64,000 bases of DNA from JAQVEB01 sp028698105 (GCA_964293155.1 CAXYYA010000017.1:1-64000), one strand, 5' to 3'; shown: positions 16,575 through 25,867, numbered from the stretch's first letter. Program-made: numbers and translations. The notes: generated by a model from the sequence alone, not told the origin.

Positions 16575-19148
16575 TTATTTTCCTTCTTCGTTACCAACAT
16601 CCAATACCTGAGGTGCATCTTTCTCCGCCACCTTCATCGTAATTTTCTGTTGCTCTTTATCGAAATCCACCAGCACGGTTTCGCCTTCCTTGATGCCGGT
16701 GCGCAGGATCATTTCGGCCATTTCGTCTTCAACGTACTTTTGAATAGCGCGTTTTAGCGGACGGGCGCCGAATTGCACATCGTAGCCTTTGTCGGCGATA
16801 AACTCTTTTGCGGCTTCGGTGAGCGTAACGTTGTAACCCAGATCGGAGATGCGTTTGTAGAGGCCCTTCAATTCCAGATCAATGATCTTGTAGATGGATT
16901 CTTTGCTCAACTGGTCGAACATCACGATATCGTCCACACGATTCAGAAATTCGGGTGCAAACGCCTTGTTCAGCGCTTTTTGGATGATGCTGCGCGAGTA
17001 TTCGGCATCGGTTACATCGCTGTTGGTGTTAAAGCCGATCCCACGTCCGAAATCCTTTAACTGCCGCGTTCCGATATTCGAGGTCATGATCAGGATCGTA
17101 TTCTTGAAATCAATCTTCCTCCCCAGACTGTCGGTGATGTGGCCTTCGTCCAGAATTTGCAGCAGGATATTGAAAACATCGGGGTGTGCTTTCTCGATCT
17201 CGTCGAGCAACACCACGGAGTAGGGGCGGCGGCGTACTTTTTCGGTCAGTTGTCCGCCTTCTTCATAGCCCACGTATCCGGGAGGCGCTCCCACAAGACG
17301 CGACACGTTGAATTTCTCCATGTACTCGCTCATGTCAATGCGGATGAGGTTTTGCGATGAATCGAACAAATACTCCGCCAACTTCTTGGCCAGGTGCGTT
17401 TTACCCACACCCGTGGGTCCAAGGAACATAAATGTGCCGATCGGTTTGTTCGGGTCTTTCAAGCCCACACGGTTGCGTTGAATGGCCTTCACTATTTTGT
17501 CCACTGCGTCGTTTTGCCCGATAACCTGGCGTTTCAGTTCGTTCTTCATCTCGATAAGGCGTTCGCCTTCGGCTTGCGCGATGCGTTGCACCGGCACGCC
17601 GGAGATCATGGCCACTACTTCGGCCACTTTGTCTTCATCCACGATTTCCGGCTTCTCCTTGATTTCCTTTTGCCAGCGTTCTTCTTCTGCTTCCAGTGCA
17701 AGCAGTAGCTGACGCTGTTTATCTCGGTAGCTGGCTGCCAGTTCGTATTTTTGCGCCTTTACGGCATCGGTTTTCATTTGTTCCACCTCCTTTAGTTCCG
17801 CTTCCATTTGTTCGATGGCCTTCGGTATCACGATGTTGGAGATGTGGACGCGCGCACCGGCTTCGTCCAGTGCGTCAATGGCTTTGTCCGGAAAAGTGCG
17901 ATCGGTAACGTAGCGGTCGGTGAGTTTCACGCAGGCGTCCAGCGCATCATCAGTATAACGCACATTGTGGTGATCCTCGTAACGTTCTTTGATGTTTTTG
18001 AGGATTTCCAGCGTTTCTTCGGCGGTTGTGGGATCAACGATCACTTTTTGAAACCTGCGTTCCAGCGCGCCGTCCTTTTCGATGTTTTTGCGGTATTCGT
18101 CCAGCGTAGTAGCGCCGATGCACTGAATTTCACCGCGTGCCAGCGCAGGTTTCAGCATATTGGCCGCATCCAGCGAACCGGCGGCGCCGCCCGCGCCCAC
18201 AATGGTGTGGATTTCGTCTATGAAAAGGATGATGTTCGGGTTTTTCGAAAGCTCGTTCAGGATGGCCTTGATGCGTTCCTCAAATTGGCCGCGATACTTC
18301 GTTCCCGCAACGATGGAAGCCATATCCAACGCGATAACGCGTTTATCGAACAGCGCGCGCGACACCTTTTTTTGGATGATGCGCAACGCTAAACCGTCCA
18401 CAATGGCCGATTTCCCCACACCGGGATCACCGATGAGCACCGGATTGTTTTTCTTCCGGCGGCTCAGGATCTGGGCAATGCGCTCAATTTCCTTCTCGCG
18501 CCCTACAATCGGGTCGAGGCGGTTTTCCATCGCGGCACGCGTAATATCGGTACCGAAATTATCCAGCACGGGCGTGTCGGAAGGCGCTTTCGCTTGCGGA
18601 TTGCTTCCGTGCCCGGGAGTTGAAGCGGATTTCTCTGCCATATCGTCATCATCGTCGTCAGTGAAATTGGCTCCCATGGACGGCGATTCAGCCCGGTCGT
18701 CTTCGAGCCGTGCATCAAGAATGCTCTTGATGTACAGAAAGGCGCTTGAATAATCCATCTGAAATTGCGACAGGATGTCGTTTATAAGCGTATTCTTATC
18801 TTTGAGCAAAGCCAGCAACACGTGCTCCGAATCGGTTTCGGTGCTTTTCGTTAATCGTGCTTCCAGGATGCTCATTTTAAGCACTTTTTCCGTGTTTTTA
18901 TTGATCACCAGTTCGCTGCTTCCATCGTAAGGCTCCTGTACCTGACGCACTTGCGAATCAATGTTTTCTTTGAGTATTTTCAGATCAATATCGAAATCCT
19001 GCAACACTTGTATCGCCAGTCCTTCACCATCGCGAAGAATGCCCAGCATCAAATGTTCCGGCCCGATATAATTGTTTTGAAGCCTGCCGGCTTCTTCACG
19101 GCTATAAGCCATGATATCTCTTACCCGCTGTGAAAAATTATTATCCAT
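16575..19148 (-). CDS. clpC: ATP-dependent Clp protease ATP-binding subunit ClpC
   Basis: An 857-residue Hsp100/Clp unfoldase, full length for ClpC. Order: Clp N-domain repeats (1-145), a linker with six Asp in a row (164-169), AAA-1 with Walker A GDPGVGKS (240-247) and DEIH Walker B (311-314), a short UVR-containing middle region (about 462-490), AAA-2 with Walker A GPTGVGKT (577-584), and the C-terminal small domain. The ClpP-docking loop Ile-Gly-Phe is at 704-706, so it should feed a ClpP chamber. The UVR segment and short middle domain separate it from the disaggregase ClpB. A -7 box lies 32 bases upstream. Confidence 0.95.
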   Translation of the reverse strand: MDNNFSQRVRDIMAYSREEAGRLQNNYIGPEHLMLGILRDGEGLAIQVLQDFDIDLKILKENIDSQVRQVQEPYDGSSELVINKNTEKVLKMSILEARLTKSTETDSEHVLLALLKDKNTLINDILSQFQMDYSSAFLYIKSILDARLEDDRAESPSMGANFTDDDDDDMAEKSASTPGHGSNPQAKAPSDTPVLDNFGTDITRAAMENRLDPIVGREKEIERIAQILSRRKKNNPVLIGDPGVGKSAIVDGLALRIIQKKVSRALFDKRVIALDMASIVAGTKYRGQFEERIKAILNELSKNPNIILFIDEIHTIVGAGGAAGSLDAANMLKPALARGEIQCIGATTLDEYRKNIEKDGALERRFQKVIVDPTTAEETLEILKNIKERYEDHHNVRYTDDALDACVKLTDRYVTDRTFPDKAIDALDEAGARVHISNIVIPKAIEQMEAELKEVEQMKTDAVKAQKYELAASYRDKQRQLLLALEAEEERWQKEIKEKPEIVDEDKVAEVVAMISGVPVQRIAQAEGERLIEMKNELKRQVIGQNDAVDKIVKAIQRNRVGLKDPNKPIGTFMFLGPTGVGKTHLAKKLAEYLFDSSQNLIRIDMSEYMEKFNVSRLVGAPPGYVGYEEGGQLTEKVRRRPYSVVLLDEIEKAHPDVFNILLQILDEGHITDSLGRKIDFKNTILIMTSNIGTRQLKDFGRGIGFNTNSDVTDAEYSRSIIQKALNKAFAPEFLNRVDDIVMFDQLSKESIYKIIDLELKGLYKRISDLGYNVTLTEAAKEFIADKGYDVQFGARPLKRAIQKYVEDEMAEMILRTGIKEGETVLVDFDKEQQKITMKVAEKDAPQVLDVGNEEGK

Positions 19149-19179
19149 ATATTGATTTCTCCTTGTAGTGTATGGACTA

Positions 19180-19187
19180 CAAATATA
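19180..19187 (-). promoter_or_regulatory. -7 promoter box for clpC
   Basis: The minus strand reads TATATTTG, an exact TAnnTTTG match, about 32 bases upstream of the clpC ATG. Confidence 0.6.
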
Positions 19188-19232
19188 GTTTTTTATTTTT
19201 TATTCGCTGTAATAAATACAAAAACAATGCCA

Positions 19233-19250
19233 ATTTGTATTTAAACAAAT
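19233..19250. promoter_or_regulatory. Possible operator palindrome upstream of the TetR gene
   Basis: ATTTGT and ACAAAT form 6-bp inverted arms around a 6-base centre, in the gap between clpC and the divergent TetR gene. An 8-bp palindrome GTTTAAAC follows at 19285-19292. Either could be a TetR operator, but the region is AT-rich and this is only a candidate. Confidence 0.3.
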
Positions 19251-19391
19251 GAGATATTAAAAAAGACGTTTGAAATTAGCGTTTGTTTAAACTTTATCGG
19301 TTTTTTCCTTCGCTTTAACCTTATTTAAGGTTGCATATACATGATAAGTAAACAAAAAACGTGCATTTGTATCAAAAATGTTACCATTGAG

Positions 19392-19967
19392 ATGAGTAAT
19401 CCGACAAAAAAAGAACAAATAGACCTCACAGCCAAAGCGTTATTTTGGAAACATGGTTTCAGAAGGGTATCCGTGGCAGAAATTTGCGAGAAGGCAGATG
19501 TCAGCCGTAAAACGTATTACACCTATTACGAGAATAAAAACAAACTCGTTTTATCGCTTTTGGAAACGCTTTTCTCCGGTGCAAGAAACGATGTGAAAAC
19601 TATTTTTGAATCTGAAGCGCCTTTTAGTGATAAAATTAAGCAGATCATGGACTTTAAATTCAAAATGAGTGAAACCTGGTCGAAAGAGTTTTTAGCCGAT
19701 ATCCTTCAAACCCCAGAAATTCACGATTATTACCTGGAATGGGCTAAGGCTTCAATGAACATGACCCGCGATTTTTTCATGGAATCGCAAAAAAAAGGAG
19801 AGGTAAATCCCGATTTGAATATTGATTATGTGATGCTTATGCTGCAAAAGTACATGGAATGGCTGGATGACCCGAATTTTCTGAACTTTTTTGCCAGCGT
19901 AGAAGAAATTACCAAACAGATGACTTATTTATTTGTGTTCGGCATTATGCCAGTTGAAAAAGAATGA
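19392..19967 (+). CDS. TetR/AcrR-family transcriptional regulator
   Basis: A regulator of about 191 residues. The N-terminal TetR helix-turn-helix lies at about 26-45 (VSVAEICEKADVSRKTYYTY), followed by a helical ligand-binding domain. The frame is open to an ATG at 19341, but the extra 17 residues do not look like a TetR N-terminus, so I start at 19392. Its end overlaps the next gene by 4 bases (ATGA), so the two are probably translationally coupled. It is the first gene of an export operon and likely its repressor. Confidence 0.9.
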   Translation: MSNPTKKEQIDLTAKALFWKHGFRRVSVAEICEKADVSRKTYYTYYENKNKLVLSLLETLFSGARNDVKTIFESEAPFSDKIKQIMDFKFKMSETWSKEFLADILQTPEIHDYYLEWAKASMNMTRDFFMESQKKGEVNPDLNIDYVMLMLQKYMEWLDDPNFLNFFASVEEITKQMTYLFVFGIMPVEKE

Positions 19968-21148
19968 ATGCTTCATTGAAAATATTCGGATTAACGTTGC
20001 TGTTTTTTGTTTGCATCTATCCGGTTGATGCGCAGCAGAATAAAGACACCGTTGGTGTGGATTTGCCCGAAAAAACATCCCCGATAAGCGTTCATGGGCA
20101 GCTCACGGGCTGGACGGTGATGCAACTTGCCGACCCTGTAAACACACAGCTTGGGGCGCGGTTTGTGCCGGTTTTAACGGGAAATTTTAATCCCGGTATG
20201 GATTTTGAAGCTTCGCTGAATGCGCAAAGCGCATTCGATTTTACCGGAGCACGATACGACACCGCAACGTATGTCTTTAAGCCTTATCGGCTCTGGCTGC
20301 GCCATTCCGGCGACAACTGGGAAATACGCGGCGGCTTGCAGCAAATCAATTTCGGAACCGCGAAAATGTTTCGTCCCCTGATGTGGTTCGATCGCATGGA
20401 CGTGCGCGACCCGCTTCGGCTGACCGACGGCGTGTACGCGCTGCTCGGGAAATATTTTTTCCCGAACAATGCCAACATCTGGCTGTGGTCGTTGATCGGG
20501 AACGACAAACCCAAAGGATTTGAGTTCCTGGGCTCCGCCCGGTGGATACCTGAAGTCGGCGGACGGTTGCAGGTGCCGCTTGGCCCGGGTGAACTGGCGT
20601 TTTCCACGCATTATCGTAAAGCGGACGTAAGAACGCTACTGCCCGTCGTGCCCGAAAGAACGTATCTCGATGAAACCCGATTCGGGTTGGACGGCAAATG
20701 GGACATAGGCATCGGCCTGTGGTTCGAGGCCAGCACGGCCCTCATGCAGAAAAACGAGTACAATATCGCACTTTATCAGGATTTTCTGAACGTAGGAGGC
20801 GACTACACGCTTCCTGTCGGAAACGGGATCGGTGTCTCGGCCGAATATTTCCGGTACCACATCGGCGATACGTTTTTCAACGGTGGAAAAAGCATCGGCA
20901 TCATCGGTTCCATGTTTACCTATCCGGTTTCGATCCTCGATAACGCTTCGGCTATGTTTTTTTACGTCAGCGAACAAAATCTGTGGTTCAATTACCTGAG
21001 TTTTCACCGCACGTACGACGAATGGGATTTTTACCTTATCGGTTTTTGGAATCCGGAAACAATGCTGCCCGTTAGCCCGCTGCAAAGCGGACAACGCAAT
21101 CTCTTTGCCGGAAAAGGATTGCAATTCTTGGTGAATTATAATTTTTGA
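19964..21148 (+). CDS. Predicted outer-membrane beta-barrel protein of the export operon
   Basis: A 394-residue protein with a signal peptide (cleavage near residue 24, PVDAQQ). The rest is alternating aromatic/hydrophobic strands rich in Trp and Tyr (PYRLWLRHSGDNWEIRGGLQQINFG, ANIWLWSLIGND, NLWFNYLSFHRTYDEWDFYLIGFW) and ends in FLVNYNF with a terminal Phe, as expected for an outer-membrane barrel. I do not recognise a named family. It sits between its TetR gene (4-base overlap) and an ABC exporter, suggesting it is the outer-membrane component or receiver. Confidence 0.8.
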   Translation: MNASLKIFGLTLLFFVCIYPVDAQQNKDTVGVDLPEKTSPISVHGQLTGWTVMQLADPVNTQLGARFVPVLTGNFNPGMDFEASLNAQSAFDFTGARYDTATYVFKPYRLWLRHSGDNWEIRGGLQQINFGTAKMFRPLMWFDRMDVRDPLRLTDGVYALLGKYFFPNNANIWLWSLIGNDKPKGFEFLGSARWIPEVGGRLQVPLGPGELAFSTHYRKADVRTLLPVVPERTYLDETRFGLDGKWDIGIGLWFEASTALMQKNEYNIALYQDFLNVGGDYTLPVGNGIGVSAEYFRYHIGDTFFNGGKSIGIIGSMFTYPVSILDNASAMFFYVSEQNLWFNYLSFHRTYDEWDFYLIGFWNPETMLPVSPLQSGQRNLFAGKGLQFLVNYNF

Positions 21149-21235
21149 CCTCTATCCCTAACCATTTCCTCTCAATGGAAAGGGAATAAGTTCCTCTCTT
21201 ACGGAAAGGGATTTAGGGTGAGGACGGACAATAAA
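21149..21235. repeat. Dispersed CCCTAAATCCCT-type repeat
   Basis: On the minus strand this spacer reads CCTCACCCTAAATCCCTT then TCCGTAAGAGAGG. A close copy lies downstream of groEL (33678-33711) in the opposite orientation. The first half of the spacer (CTCTATCCCTAACC...) is a partial inverted copy. Confidence 0.6.
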
Positions 21236-21244
21236 AAAGCAATT

Positions 21245-21925
21245 ATGATTGTAGAAATTAAACATCTGGTCAAGAAATTTCCCGTAGGGAATCGTTTTTT
21301 CACTGCGCTCAACGACGTGAATCTCACCTTCGGAGAAGGAGAGTTCGCGGGGTTGGTTGGCCCGAGCGGTTCGGGAAAAACCACCTTGCTGAATATCATC
21401 GGCACGCTCGATAAACCGTCGGAAGGCGAAGTTACGGTGCTCGGCCGTAACGTGAATAACCTCACTCCGTCCGAAGCGGCGCAATTGCGAAAAGAGGAAA
21501 TGGGATTTATTTTTCAGAGTTACAACCTGTTGCCCGTTTACACGGTTTTCGAGAACGTGGAATTTCCGTTGTTGCTGCTCAACATGTCGTCCGAAGAGCG
21601 AAAAAAACGCGTACTGGAAACACTGGACTGGCTCGGGTTGAGCAGTAAAGTGAATTCGCGGCCGCCGCAACTGTCGGGTGGCGAATCGCAGCGCGTGGCC
21701 ATTGCCCGCGCTATGGTGAAACGGCCGAAACTGGTGCTTGCCGATGAACCCACTGCCAACCTCGATTCCGATAACTCGCACAACATCCTGCGGATGATGG
21801 TCAAACTTAACGAGGAGCTCAAAACCGGATTTATCTTCGCCACGCACGACGAGAAAGTGATCGGATACCTGCGTCGCATCATTCATCTGGAAGATGGCGC
21901 TGTGGCAAAGGACGAGAGGAGGTAA
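21245..21925 (+). CDS. ABC transporter ATP-binding protein (LolD/MacB type)
   Basis: A 226-residue ATPase counted from the ATG at 21245. Walker A GPSGSGKT is at 39-46, the Q-loop near FIFQSYNLLPVYTVFENV, the signature LSGGE at 143-147 and Walker B LVLADEP at 163-169, with the H-loop in FATHDEK. It belongs to the LolD/MacB/FtsE-like group that works with FtsX-type permeases. The frame is open to 21218, but the extra residues come from the repeat-bearing spacer. It is followed after 3 bp by a permease with a strong AGGAGG ribosome site. Confidence 0.94.
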   Translation: MIVEIKHLVKKFPVGNRFFTALNDVNLTFGEGEFAGLVGPSGSGKTTLLNIIGTLDKPSEGEVTVLGRNVNNLTPSEAAQLRKEEMGFIFQSYNLLPVYTVFENVEFPLLLLNMSSEERKKRVLETLDWLGLSSKVNSRPPQLSGGESQRVAIARAMVKRPKLVLADEPTANLDSDNSHNILRMMVKLNEELKTGFIFATHDEKVIGYLRRIIHLEDGAVAKDERR

Positions 21926-21928
21926 GCA

Positions 21929-23098
21929 ATGAAACTGATGAAACTTGCATTCCGAAGCTTGCTGGGCAACGGCTTAAAAACCTGGCTTACGGTTTTTATC
22001 CTCTCTATCTCGTTTGTGCTGATCATTTTCATGCAAGGCATTCTGGCGGGATGGAACCGGCAGGCCATACGCGATATGAAAAACTGGGAGATCGGCGGCG
22101 GGCAGTATTGGAGCAATGCGTATGACCCGTACGACCCGTTTACTTTCGACAGCGCAGCCATTGATATGCCGCAGGCATTGAACGCTCAGTACGCGGCTCA
22201 CGAAGTGGAACCTGTGCTCATTGCATCGGGAACGATATACCCTTCGGGACGAAGTATGCCTGTGATGATCAAAGGAATACGTTCCGATCAAAAGATACTG
22301 CAACTGCCGACTGCGGCGCTCGATACCGCCAACGGACAAATTTCGGCCATCATCGGTTACGGCATGGCGCAACGCACCAGCTTGAAGAAAAACGATATGG
22401 TAACGCTTCGCTGGCGCGATGTGAACGGCACGTTTGAAGCGCAGGATATCGTCATAGCCGAAATTTTCAAAACATTTGTCCCCACAGTGGATCAGGGACA
22501 GATTTGGGTGTCGCTCTCCTCGCTTCGCGAAATGATCGTGAAGCCCGGCGCAGCCACCATCATCATAAAATCGGAAAACGCGCCCCAAGAGAAAATAGCC
22601 GGTTGGACATTCAAGAACACCGACGATCTGACCAAAACATTGCGTGAAACGCTGCAGGCAAAAGCCGTAGGGCAAAGCATCTTCTACGTAATTTTTCTTT
22701 TGCTCGCGCTGCTTGCCGTTTTCGATACGCAAACGCTGGCGATTTTCCGTCGCCAACGTGAGATCGGCACGTTCGTTGCACTCGGCATGACACAAAAAGA
22801 AGTTATCCGGCTGTTCACGCTCGAAGGTACGCTAAATGCAGCGCTGGCCATAATTTTAGGCGCCATTTACGGAACGCCCGTTTTCATGTATTTTGCCAAA
22901 AACGGCATCTCGATGCCGGCCGATGTGAGCGATTTCGGCGTGGCAATTTCCGATAAGATTTATCCGGCGTATCCGCCGCAACTGGTTTTCGGAACCGTTA
23001 TATTCATTGTTTTGATCACGGCGCTGGTGAGTTATCTGCCCGCGCGAAAAATCGCGAAAATGAATCCGACGGATGCGATAAAAGGAAAAATACAATGA
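21929..23098 (+). CDS. FtsX/MacB-type ABC permease (first)
   Basis: A 389-residue inner-membrane permease. One N-terminal span (about 18-38), a large periplasmic domain (about 45-255), then three C-terminal spans (about 256-276, 303-330, 350-375) ending in PARKIAKMNPTDAIKG, a typical FtsX-domain end. It is preceded by AGGAGG about 6 bases before the ATG, a clear ribosome site that is unusual for this phylum. It likely pairs with the second permease as a heterodimer, like LolC/LolE. Confidence 0.92.
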   Translation: MKLMKLAFRSLLGNGLKTWLTVFILSISFVLIIFMQGILAGWNRQAIRDMKNWEIGGGQYWSNAYDPYDPFTFDSAAIDMPQALNAQYAAHEVEPVLIASGTIYPSGRSMPVMIKGIRSDQKILQLPTAALDTANGQISAIIGYGMAQRTSLKKNDMVTLRWRDVNGTFEAQDIVIAEIFKTFVPTVDQGQIWVSLSSLREMIVKPGAATIIIKSENAPQEKIAGWTFKNTDDLTKTLRETLQAKAVGQSIFYVIFLLLALLAVFDTQTLAIFRRQREIGTFVALGMTQKEVIRLFTLEGTLNAALAIILGAIYGTPVFMYFAKNGISMPADVSDFGVAISDKIYPAYPPQLVFGTVIFIVLITALVSYLPARKIAKMNPTDAIKGKIQ

Positions 23099-23106
23099 AG
23101 AGGGAT

Positions 23107-23148
23107 GTTGGGTGTCAGATGTCCGATGTCGGAAGTCAGGTGTCGGAT
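23107..23148. repeat. Short heptanucleotide array GTCNGAT, about 6 units
   Basis: Consecutive 7-base units: GTTGGGT, GTCAGAT, GTCCGAT, GTCGGAA, GTCAGGT, GTCGGAT. They lie in the 92-bp spacer between the two permease genes. This is a different unit from the 15613 array but has the same period. Confidence 0.75.
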
Positions 23149-23190
23149 GGTTAAAAATTTATTGCTGAAAGCGAATTAAAAACAAAAGAT

Positions 23191-24462
23191 ATGTTGAAAT
23201 TTCTTTTCAAAGGCTTGTTGAGAGACCGCAGCCGTAGTTTGCTGCCGGTAATCGTGGTAACACTCGGGGTGATGATCACGGTGTTTATGCAGGCCTACAT
23301 GGACGGGGTACTGGGGGAAAGCACCGAGAAAACGGCTGCGTTCAATAGCGGGCACGTGCGCGTTGAAACAAAGGCGTATGCCGATAATCTTTCGCAGATG
23401 CCCAACGATCTGGCGCTGATGGGGGCGGATACGCTGAAAAACGATCTCGAAAAAAGTTTTCCCGAATTAAATTGGACGGAACGGATTGATTTCGGCGGCC
23501 TGCTGGACGTTCCCGATGAAAACGGACAAACCCGCGTGCAGGGAAACGTGATCGGGAAGGGGATTCATTTATTGAATTCCGATGAGGAGATCAACCGGAT
23601 GGAGCTAAAAACGCTGCTGGTGAAAGGCCATTTTCCGGAAAAACAGGGCGAAATATTGCTGAGCGATGAGTTGTTCGATAAAATGAAACTGCGTTTGGAC
23701 GATGAAGTAACACTGATTTCCGTCACCATGTTCGGCGAGATGGCTATGTACAATTTTCACGTGGCGGGAACGCTGCATTTCGGCGTAAATGTGCTGGACA
23801 AGGGCATGATGATCGCCGATATAACCGATGTGCAACAGGCGCTGAACATGGAAAACGCGGCGGGACAAATCCTCGGATTCTTTAAAACCAACGTATATAA
23901 CAATAAAAAAGCCCACGAGATAGCCCAAAAATTCAACCTTCGGTACGCAGGAGACGAAAGTGAGTTTGCGCCTGTTATGGCAACGCTGTCCGACGATGGG
24001 CTTATGGGCATGTCTTTTTCGCTGATGGAAAATATTTCCAACATCGTGATCCTTGTTTTCATCATTGCCATGTCCATCGTTTTGTGGAATGCCGGATTGA
24101 TCAGTGGGTTGCGGCGTTATGGTGAATTCGGTTTGCGGCTGGCCATCGGCGAAAATAAAAACGAAGTTTACAAATCGTTGTTATGGGAAGCGGTGCTTAT
24201 CGGCATTGTTGGGTCGGTTATCGGAACAATGCTGGGGTTGTTTGTGGCGTGGTTAATGCAGACTTACGGTATTGACGCAAGCAGCATGATGAAAGACTCC
24301 AATATGATGATATCGAACGTAATACGCGCAAAGATATCGGCGAGAACATTTTATATCGGTTTCATTCCGGGATTATTGGCAACCATTATCGGAGCCATGC
24401 TGGCAGGGATAGGAGTGTACAAACGGCAGACGGCGAATTTGTTCAAGGAGTTGGAAAACTGA
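23191..24462 (+). CDS. FtsX/MacB-type ABC permease (second)
   Basis: A 423-residue permease of the same family as its neighbour. An N-terminal span (about 15-35), a periplasmic domain (about 40-270), and C-terminal spans near 283-303, 330-352 and 380-402. The sequence VILVFIIAMSIVLWNAGLISG followed by RRYGEFGLRLAIGENKNEV matches the FtsX domain core. It completes the ABC exporter and lies 57 bp before the LolA-like gene. Confidence 0.92.
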   Translation: MLKFLFKGLLRDRSRSLLPVIVVTLGVMITVFMQAYMDGVLGESTEKTAAFNSGHVRVETKAYADNLSQMPNDLALMGADTLKNDLEKSFPELNWTERIDFGGLLDVPDENGQTRVQGNVIGKGIHLLNSDEEINRMELKTLLVKGHFPEKQGEILLSDELFDKMKLRLDDEVTLISVTMFGEMAMYNFHVAGTLHFGVNVLDKGMMIADITDVQQALNMENAAGQILGFFKTNVYNNKKAHEIAQKFNLRYAGDESEFAPVMATLSDDGLMGMSFSLMENISNIVILVFIIAMSIVLWNAGLISGLRRYGEFGLRLAIGENKNEVYKSLLWEAVLIGIVGSVIGTMLGLFVAWLMQTYGIDASSMMKDSNMMISNVIRAKISARTFYIGFIPGLLATIIGAMLAGIGVYKRQTANLFKELEN

Positions 24463-24519
24463 TAGAAGTAAAACATTGATTCTTAAGTAAAAAAATACAG
24501 ATATACAAAATATACAACA

Positions 24520-25254
24520 ATGAAAAAACTTATTTTACTCATCGGCTTGTTGACGCCCGTGTTCTTATCGGCACAAAACAGGGATGCGAACAGCATTTTA
24601 GATAAAGTGGACCAAAACATGAGCGCAAATTCGCGCATCATGACGGCCGAAATGCAGGTGAACTCGGCACGCGCTACGCGCACCATGGAGATGAAAACCT
24701 GGGCCGTGGGCGATAAAAAAGCCTTTACCGAATACCTTTCTCCCGCACGGGAGAGAGGAACCAAGATGCTAAAGCTGGAAAACCGCCTTTGGATTTACTC
24801 GCCTTCGACCGACCGAACGATCCAGATATCGGGACACATGCTCCGTCAATCGGTTATGGGAAGCGATTTGTCGTACGAGGATATGATGAACGATAAACCT
24901 TTGCAGGAACAGTACAACGCGGAAATAACCGGCGAAGAGATCGTTGACGGACGAAACTGTAAGGTGCTTACCTTGACGGCCAAAATTCCCGATGTGAACT
25001 ATTACATGCAGAAAATCTGGGTGGATGAGGAGCGTTTCGTGATGCTCAAAGCGCAACAATTCGCTAAAAGCGGAAAAATGCTCAAACAAATGACGTTATC
25101 CGATGTGCAAAAAGTGCAGGGACGCTGGTTTCCGATGCGGTTTTTGTATAAAGATATGCTGAAAAGCGGCGATGGCACAACTTTTTCGATCAAAACCATC
25201 CGGTTCGATGAAAATATTCCCGAAAGCGTTTTCAACAAAGCGAATCTACGATAA
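24520..25254 (+). CDS. LolA-like outer-membrane lipoprotein-sorting protein
   Basis: A 244-residue periplasmic protein with a signal peptide (cleavage near LSAQN, residue 19). It belongs to the LolA-like superfamily often labelled outer membrane lipoprotein-sorting protein: an open beta barrel with a hydrophobic groove. Visible segments are LDKVDQNMSANSRIMTAEMQV, ERGTKMLKLENRLWIYSPSTDRT, YYMQKIWVDEERFVMLKAQQF and the C-terminal DENIPESVFNKANL. Because it follows an ABC exporter and a barrel in one operon, it probably carries a lipid or lipoprotein across the periplasm. It is unlikely to be the housekeeping LolA. Confidence 0.88.
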   Translation: MKKLILLIGLLTPVFLSAQNRDANSILDKVDQNMSANSRIMTAEMQVNSARATRTMEMKTWAVGDKKAFTEYLSPARERGTKMLKLENRLWIYSPSTDRTIQISGHMLRQSVMGSDLSYEDMMNDKPLQEQYNAEITGEEIVDGRNCKVLTLTAKIPDVNYYMQKIWVDEERFVMLKAQQFAKSGKMLKQMTLSDVQKVQGRWFPMRFLYKDMLKSGDGTTFSIKTIRFDENIPESVFNKANLR

Positions 25255-25255
25255 A

Positions 25256-25279
25256 AAAAGACGGCCGGAGCCGTCTTTT
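25256..25279 (+). terminator. Terminator of the export operon
   Basis: A perfect 10-bp stem AAAAGACGGC / GCCGTCTTTT with loop CGGA, 1 base after the stop codon of the LolA-like gene. It is symmetrical and could also serve dps, which ends at 25299 on the other strand. Confidence 0.9.
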
Positions 25280-25298
25280 AAATGGGATGTTGTCGCTT

Positions 25299-25772
25299 TT
25301 AAGACAAGTAGGAGGTGAGCATCCAGATATCTTTTTCCTGTTCAGAAATAAAATCGCTCATCAGGGCAACTGTTGCTTCATCGCCACCTTCGGAAGCTAT
25401 TTCAAGAGTTTTACGTTCCTGTGCGATAAGCACTTTCAGGGAATCGAGAATGAGTCCGGCAATTTCGTCGCCGTTGCTCATAATGCCCGTTTCAGTGATT
25501 TGTGAAGTTTTCAGATAATCGCTGAAATTATGCTTCGGAGTATCTCCGAGCATTAGTATGCGCTCGGCAACTTCATCCACTTTATCTGCGGTGCTGTCAT
25601 ACATTTTTTCATAAGCCTCATGCAGTTGATAAAAACCGCGTCCTTTTATGTTCCAATGAAATCCGCGAAGATTCGTGTAAAATACCTGAAAATCGGCTAA
25701 TAATAGCTGTAACTCTTTCGCAACGCCGGTTGCAGTATTTGTGTTTACTTGTGTAAAATCTAATGTTTTCAT
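25299..25772 (-). CDS. dps: Dps-family DNA-binding ferritin-like protein
   Basis: A mini-ferritin of about 157 residues that oxidises and stores iron in a dodecamer and protects DNA. The ferroxidase residues of the family appear as His39, His51, Asp66 and Glu70, with spacing as in Listeria Dps (GFHWNIKG, FYQLHEAYEKMYD, DEVAERI). The frame is open to 25844, but a -7 box at 25805-25812 lies inside that extension, so the start at 25772 (or 25781) is better. It is next to iron-type importer genes, which fits an iron or oxidative-stress context. Confidence 0.93.
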   Translation of the reverse strand: MKTLDFTQVNTNTATGVAKELQLLLADFQVFYTNLRGFHWNIKGRGFYQLHEAYEKMYDSTADKVDEVAERILMLGDTPKHNFSDYLKTSQITETGIMSNGDEIAGLILDSLKVLIAQERKTLEIASEGGDEATVALMSDFISEQEKDIWMLTSYLS

Positions 25773-25804
25773 ATTAATCATATTTATTTTGTTTATATTC
25801 CCTG

Positions 25805-25812
25805 CAAAGATA
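25805..25812 (-). promoter_or_regulatory. -7 promoter box for dps
   Basis: The minus strand reads TATCTTTG (TAnnTTTG), 32 bases upstream of the ATG at 25772. Its position rules against the longest reading frame. Confidence 0.55.
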
Positions 25813-25867
25813 TAAATAAAAATGATATATATGAAATTTATCAAAGTGAATAAGCTATAGAAATAAT

